64,000 nt of DNA from Budorcas taxicolor (lineage: Eukaryota; Chordata; Mammalia; Artiodactyla; Bovidae), in assembly GCF_023091745.1 (NCBI RefSeq), contig NC_068912.1, positions 58,370,567 through 58,434,566 on the forward strand. The letters run 5' to 3'. Both the position numbers and the translations under genes were made by a program. This document shows positions 58,021 to 64,000 of this stretch, one piece after another. Positions within the stretch are counted from its first letter, which is position 1. Every line of letters begins with the position of its first letter. The notes under the pieces are model-generated. The model was not told the origin of the DNA. It saw only the letters and a list, made by a program, of their open reading frames with translations, and ran no database searches.

Positions 58021-58889
58021 AAATATACAGCCTGGCTGAAATGTTAAAGACAAAAATATCACAGTACTCTAATAAAATCCCATTCAATGCTTAGGGGAAG
58101 TGCTTTGCAGGAGGTTTCTAACTCTGCACTGTAAGTGTGTTATTGAGCCCCTGATTGATGCATAAGGGCTGAATTCTGTCAGGACCATTCTCCATGAATC
58201 TTTTGATATTTTGGAGTGTGTTCAATTTTGTAGATTTTTTTGGTGTGTGGTTTGAAAACTGCATCTCCAAACTAAGGCATTTCTATGAGGATCCCCTCTG
58301 TTTAAGTGCATTTTATTTCTCACATTTTAAAGCAAGATGACAGCTCTCAATACAGTGGATTTTCATCCGTATCTCCAGAAAACCACATTTCTTATGCTTT
58401 GTGGTAAGGTAAGTTACATATCTATAGACATCGCTTTGTGGAAGTAAGACTTCAGCTAGAACCTCAGATCCACATTTGCGAGCCAGAGTGGCACTGGGGT
58501 AATCTCCACTGCTCTGTAGTTAGATATCTTTCTCACATGTCTTTCTCAAAGATACCCTTTTAAAATGTGAAATTTGCAGAAAACAAATCATTAATATTTT
58601 TTCTAGCTGAAAGAATTCACTTTCCAAACAAAAGAGGCTGATTTTGGAGAGTTTCAGCTGTGTCAATAATCTACCAGAGACAGATTTTAGGATTAGGCTC
58701 ATTATCTTTTCTTAATTCAGTTTACCCTAAACAGAGTAGATAAAAATAAATGCTTGAACTTTTCCATATTAAGACATGCTTATATAAATATGGCCTCATA
58801 ATAATTTGTTCTCAGAGTTCATTGACTTTAATTGCCCTACTGATGATGTGTCCATTGACATTTCTAATACATAGCATTCACTTTCTATA
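58021..58889. other. unassigned interval
   Basis: No named repeat or gene. Confidence 0.45.
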
Positions 58890-59137
58890 GTATCTTGAGA
58901 TCCTAATAAGTAGCATGATGACTTTAGTTAGTAACACTATATTGTATACTGGAAATTTGCTGAGAGAGTCAACTTCAGGTGCCCTCACCAAACACACAAA
59001 AAGTGCTAAATGTGTTAGGAGATGGGTACATTAATTAGCTTTATTGTAGTAATCATTTCACTGTGTATAGGTATTATCAAAACATGATATTGCACTCCTT
59101 TAATATACACAATTGTTATTTTAAGAAACTAGATTTG
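58890..59137 (+). mobile_element. Old L1 3' UTR
   Basis: 'gatgactttagttagtaacactatattgtatactggaaatttgctgagagagt', then 'tcatttcactgtgtataggtattatc'. This is the host of the younger L1 insertion that follows. Confidence 0.75.
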
Positions 59138-59507
59138 TATACTAACGCATATATATGGAATTTAGAAAGAAGGTAACGATAACCCTGTATGTGAGACAGC
59201 AAAAGAGACACAGATGTATTGAACAGTCTTTTGGACTCTGTGGGAGGGGGCAAGGGAGGGATAATATGGGAGAATGGCATTGAAACATGTAAAATATCTT
59301 ATGTGAAATGAATCGCCAGTCCAGGTCTGATGCATGATACAGGGTGCTCGGGGCTGGTGCACTGGGATGACCCAGAGGGATAGGATGGGGAGGGAGGTGG
59401 GAGGGGGGTTCAGGATGGGGAACACATGAACACTCATGGTGGATTCAGGTTAATGTATGGCAAAACCAATGCAATATTGTAAAGTAAAATTAATTAATTA
59501 TTTTAAA
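59138..59507 (+). mobile_element. Young L1 3' end, 5'-truncated, 15-bp TSD
   Basis: Ruminant L1 3' end, from 'tatactaacgcatatatatggaatttag' to 'aaagtaaaattaattaattattttaa'. AAGAAACTAGATTTG at 59123-59137 and 59508-59522 is an exact TSD. About 370 bp, non-coding. Its 3' UTR differs from that of the 46.8-kb L1 (the 'ggtgcactgggatgacccagagggat' block), so it is a different subfamily. Confidence 0.93.
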
Positions 59508-59522
59508 AAGAAACTAGATTTG

Positions 59523-61523
59523 CATTAGATTGAACGCAGAAGGAGATAGAATTCAACTATCTTCTATTTTGCAAAAATGAAAAATAATGTCACTATAATT
59601 CATGTAATAATGTATACATTCTTTGGAGGTGGTTGTTGTATTAAAAAGCATTACCTGTATTCCCCTAAAAAATATCAAAACAAAACATTTTCTACAGTAA
59701 GGGGCACTGTCATAAGCCTGAGTTCAACATACTTTTGAACATAATCCTGACACTTTTCTCAATATCAATAGCCTGCTAACTCTTAGTGACATGTGGTTGA
59801 AGGCAAAACTTCAACAATATTTACTGGATCTTAGTTCTAATGCCATTTATTATAAGTTCTGGAGATAGAAAGAAAAGTTCTGAAATACTTCTCCCACCCC
59901 AGAATTTTAGTTATTTTGCAGTTACCAAGTCTGAAAAATCTCTGGATTTGCCCCCCCGCCCTCCAGGAAAGAGTGTCTTAATTAAATAATTAGGCCCTTT
60001 TAAGGATCAGTTCCCTGTGGGTTGCTTCTATAATTGCCTCTTCACTCATCAACTAAAAATCTCCCTAGGCTGTTTCTTGTTCGTTCTCAATATAATGTTT
60101 TACCTATTTAATTCATGCAGTTGTTTTTGTATAGCTTATATGTTTTTCTTTGTTTGTTATCATCCTCTGTTCAAAATTGTAAGGTCCCAGAAAATAAGAC
60201 CCAAATGTCCTTAATTTATTTTGATGGTCCTTACATTAGCATTATATGATATTAAACATTTAATAATTTTTCAGTGTGATGATTATGAAGATGGGAATCT
60301 ATAGTAGGCTGATAAATGTGAATTTAATATGAAAAAAAAAGCTCATTGAGACTCTGGTTGTGCTATTCATAGCACACAGCAGCCTATATCAGTTGCTAAG
60401 AAGAGGTTAGTATTATGTGAAAGCAGTGATGAAATGTTCAAAATTGCCAACTTCCAATTGCTCATAAAGTACATATGTCTCTTAAGTTGCTTACCTGCTT
60501 TTGCCCTTCGGCCATGTTTTTGCTCTTATGTCTCCAGCCAGAGTCTGAAAAGGTATATAGGAGGTCAAATCAATCAATTTTACACATACTGGTAGTTCTA
60601 GTAGTAAGGTTAGTCAAAGAGAAAGTAGTAATGATGTAAATCATAATTTTGAGGGATTATTGTGAAATTTAGTGTTTGATGGTCAACTTGCATTAATAAA
60701 TCAGCATTCATTTGACTGTATGGTTTGTAGAACTAAGGAAAAATTCCTCCTTCTGTCAAAAGTTTTGTATGGTTAGCCTGACTGTGGAAGATTTAGAAAA
60801 TTAAATGGTTTGTCTTGCTGGACTAGCAGAGCTTGGGGGAGCAAGCCCTAAAGACAGAGCAGTTTCCTAGAACTGTAGGATTTAACCTTGGTTCTAGCCC
60901 TCCATTCTGTCAGCCTCATCAGCAGGAAAACTGTCAAGGTTGATTTCAAATGAATCATCCTTGGCACTTTTCCCCCCTAAAACCGCTTATCTGTCACTTC
61001 ATGTAAATTGCTACTTGTCCTTAGTTGCATGCAATATTAGCTCAGACACTGCACATGTTATACCACAGAGATTGAATAAACTCCCCCAATATATCTATCT
61101 ATATATTAAATATGTGTCTTATATATGTCTTATGTATGTCTGTAAAATAAAGAAGTTTCTTCGAAACTGTCTAATAACTCAGCAGTTTTAGACTTAAGGG
61201 CTGAAACGATAGCCTTTTGGTCACTTAGCTGCCTGAATTCACCCAACAGTGATTGGGAAATGTTACGCTTGCAGACAACCTTTTAAAAGTATTCAGAAAT
61301 GCATTTTTGCCAGCTCTACTAATATTACTTCTACTTAGAAGACCTACATATTTCTTAATGCTTTTAAATGTTTATAAGTTATGTTTATGATAACATTTTT
61401 TTTCTCCCTTAAAAAAACCAAGGCCCTTTAAGCACATGTGTCTTCAAGGCACACAATTAGAATATTTTCATTCCTGGGGTTTATATCTAAGATCAAATAC
61501 CATCACATGCTCTAACGTGAATA
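59523..61523. other. unassigned AT-rich interval
   Basis: Two kilobases with no named element. Simple AT-rich stretches lie near 61090-61140. Frames of 65 to 83 codons look random. Confidence 0.5.
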
Positions 61524-61699
61524 AACCACTTCAGTATTCTTACCTTGAGAACCCCATGAATAGTAAGAAAAGGCAAAATGATAGGAAACTGAAAGAGGAA
61601 CTCCCCAGGTCGGTAGGTGCCCAATATGCTACAGGAGATCAGTGGAGAAATAACTCCAGAAAGAATGAAGAGATGGAGCCAAAGCAAGTACAATGCAAG

Positions 61700-64000
61700 C
61701 TATGGATGTGACTGGTGATAGAAGCAAGGTCAGATGCTGTAAAGAGCAATATTGCATAGGAACCTGGAATGTTAGGTCCATGAATCAAGGCAAATTGGAA
61801 GTGGTAAAACAGGAGATGGCAAGAGTAAACATCGAAATTCTAGGAATCAGTGAACTAAATGGACTGGAATCGGTGAATTTAACTCAGATGACCATTATAT
61901 CTACCATTGTGGGCAGGAATCCCTTAGAAGAAATGGAGTAGCCATCATGGTCAACAAAAGAGTCTGAAATGCAATACTTGGATGCAATCTCAAAAACAAC
62001 AGAATGATCTCTGTTCATTTCCAAGGCAAACCATTAAATATCATGGTGATCCAAGGCTATGCCTCAACCAGTAACACTGAAGAAGCTGAAGTTGAACGGT
62101 TCTAAGAAGACTACAAGACCTCTTAGAACTAACATGCAAAAAAGATGTCCTTTTCATTATAAGGGACTGGAATGCAAAAGTAGGAAGTCAAGAAATACCT
62201 GGAGTAACAGGCAAATTTGGCCTTGGAATAAAGAATGAAGCAGGGCAAAGGCTAATAGAGTTTGCCAAGAGAACACACTGGTCATAAGCAGGGTGACAAT
62301 ATACAGCCTTGAGATACTCCTTATCCTATTTGGAACCAGTCTGTTGTTCCATGTCCTATTTGGAACCAGTCTGTTGTTCCATGTCCAAGCTAACGGTTGC
62401 TTCCTGACCTGCACACAGGTTTCTCAAGAGGCAAGTCAGGTGGTCTAGTATTCCCATCTCTTGAAGAATTCTCCACAATTTATTGTGATCCAAACAGTCA
62501 AAGGCTTTGGAATAATCAATAAAGCAGAAATAGATGTTTTTCTGGAACTCTCTTGTTTTTTCGATGATCCAGCAGATGTTGGCAATTTGATCTCTGGTTC
62601 CTCTGCTTTTTCTAAAACCAGCTTGAACATCTGGAAGTTCACAGTTCAAATCATTTCTCTTCAAGAAAATTAGAGCAAACACCCTCTTCCAACAACACAA
62701 GAGAAGACTCTACACATGGATATCACCAGATGGTCAACACCGAAATTAGATTGATTACATTCTTTTCAGCCAAAGATGGAGAAGCTCTATACAGTCAGCA
62801 AAAACAAGACCAGGAGCTGACTGTGGCTCAGATCATGACCTTCTTATTGCCAATTTCAGACTTAAATTGAAGAAAGTAGGGAAAACCACTAGACCATTCA
62901 GGTATGATGTAAATCAAACCCCTTATGATTATACAGTGGAAGTGAGAAATAGATTTAAGGGACTAGATCTGATAGACAGAGTGCCTGATGAACTATAAAC
63001 AGAGGTTCGTGTCATTGTACAGGAGACAGGGATCAAGACCATCCCCATGGAAAAGAAATGCAAAAAAGCAAAATGGCTGTCTGGGGAGGCCTTACAAATA
63101 GCTGTGAAAAGAAGAGAAGCAAAAGGCAAAGGAGAAAAGGAAAGATATAAGTATCTGAATGGAGAGTTCCAAAGAATAGCAAGGAGAGATAAGAAAGACT
63201 TCCTCAGTGATCAACGCAAAGAAATAGAGGAAAACAACAGAATGGGAAAGACTAGGGATCTCTTCAAGAAAATGAGAGATACCAAGGGAACATTTCATGC
63301 AAAGATGGGCTTGATAATGGACAGAAATGGTATGGACCTAACAGAAACAGAAGATATTAAGAAGAGGTGGCAAGAATACACAGAAGAACTGTACAAAAAT
63401 GATCTTCATGACCCAGATAATCATGATGGTTGGTCTCTCACCTAGGGCCAGATATCCTGGAATGTGAAGTCAAGTGGGCCTTAGAAAGCATCACTACGAA
63501 CAAAGCTAGTGGAGGGAATGGGATTCCAGTTGAGCTATTTCAAATCCTAAAAGGTGATGCTGTGAAAGTGCTGCACTCAATATGGCAGCAAATTTGGAAA
63601 ACTCAGCAGTGGCCACAGGACTGGAAAAGGTCAGTTTTCATTCCAATCCCAAAGAAAGCCAATGCCAAAGAATGCTCAAGTTGCCACACAATTGCACTCA
63701 TCTCACATGCTAGTAAAGTAATGCTCAAAATTCTCCAAGCCAGGCTTCAGCAGTACATGAACCGTGAACTTCCAGATGTTCAAGCTGGTTTTAAAAAAGG
63801 CAGAGGAACCAGAGATCAAATTGCCAACATCTGCTGGATCATCGAAAAAACAAAAGAGTTCCAGAAAAACATTTATTTCTGCTTTATTGACTATGCCAAA
63901 GCCTTTGACTGTGTGGATCACAATAAACTGTGGAAAATTCTGAGAGAGATGGGAATACCAGACCACCTGACCTGCCTCTTGAGAAACCTGTATGCACGTC
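61700..64000 (+). pseudogene. BovB ORF remnant (endonuclease to RT start)
   Basis: Open pieces: 61693-61941 (GTWNVRSMNQGKLEVVKQEM, endonuclease N-terminus) and 63047-63445 (linker, KKAKWLSGEALQIAVKRREAKGKGEKERYK onward). Forward coding sequence from 63450 on reaches the RT start (QWPQDWKRS at 63610, DVQAGFKKGRGTRDQ at 63775) but is out of frame with the earlier pieces. In-frame stops (for example 'tctaagaag' at 62101) and the inverted insert inactivate it. Confidence 0.85.
62287..62653 (-). mobile_element. Inverted BovB RT segment
   Basis: The minus strand reads from 'ttccagatgttcaagctggtttt' through 'FRKSRGTRDQIANICWIIEK', 'CFIDYSKAFDCLDHNKLW' and 'LLRNLCAGQEATV' to 'ctgtatattgtcaccctgctt'. 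It contains neither a BovB 3' end nor a tail, and so is not an ordinary retrotransposition product. A 30-bp exact tandem duplication lies at 62324-62353 and 62354-62383. Confidence 0.9.

Larger units (their letters stand above)
61524..64000 (+). mobile_element. BovB LINE with inverted internal insert, cut by window end
   Basis: Starts in the BovB leader ('aaaccacttcagtattcttacc') and runs through the endonuclease region into RT, where the window ends. At 62287-62674 about 388 bp of foreign order is inserted. Most of it is BovB RT sequence in reverse, followed by about 20 bp ('tctcttcaagaaaattag') from the forward linker region. Forward BovB resumes at 'gcaaacaccctcttcc'. Confidence 0.92.

Overview
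The window is bovid (cattle, sheep, goat or buffalo type) nuclear DNA from a gene-poor, repeat-rich region. The evidence is the combination of BovB (RTE-type) LINEs with GAACT-repeat tails, their tRNA-derived partner SINEs Bov-tA and Bov-A2, a ruminant-type L1, and older shared repeats (CHR-type SINEs, MIR, L2, MaLR LTRs, old L1, a Tigger-like DNA transposon). I found no host protein-coding exon, no functional RNA gene and no CpG island. Every open frame above about 120 codons whose source I could trace lies in a BovB or L1 copy, or is the complement of one. Family names are from memory of consensus sequences; no alignment or database search was run.

Layout. 1-9.4 kb: a composite SINE, two 5'-truncated BovB copies on the minus strand, CHR, MIR and Bov-A2 SINEs, then about 3.6 kb that I cannot assign. 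9.4-27 kb: old L1, L2, MIR and LTR fragments with Bov-tA/Bov-A2 insertions, a Tigger-like element split by a BovB, and a local duplication of about 138 bp. 27.1-37.5 kb: a BovB cluster. It holds one near-complete copy (27.35-31.34 kb) with a tandemly repeated 5' UTR, a 1.55-kb copy, a copy inserted inside a Bov-tA, and an inverted copy that can pair with it. 37.5-46.7 kb: mostly unassigned AT-rich DNA, with MIRs, a SINE cluster at 43.5-44.4 kb and a BovB inserted into old L1. 46.8-55.5 kb: a full-length ruminant L1 with a 17-bp target-site duplication (TSD), an internally deleted ORF1, a broken ORF2 and three nested insertions. 55.5-64 kb: a MaLR LTR, short minisatellites, SINEs, a young 3' L1 piece in an older L1, and a rearranged BovB that runs off the window.

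How the parts relate. BovB encodes an APE-type endonuclease and a reverse transcriptase. Bov-tA and Bov-A2 have no protein of their own and are mobilised by that machinery; the L1 moves itself. All protein-coding copies here are truncated, frameshifted or interrupted. The useful content is the insertion history: many elements keep readable TSDs, so the nesting order can be reconstructed. I found no undescribed biological system. The best leads are the BovB with an inverted internal insert near 62.3 kb, the 138-bp local duplication at 24.95/26.15 kb, the BovB-inside-SINE structure at 35.8-36.7 kb with its inverted partner, and the antisense reading frame and repeated units in the L1 5' region.
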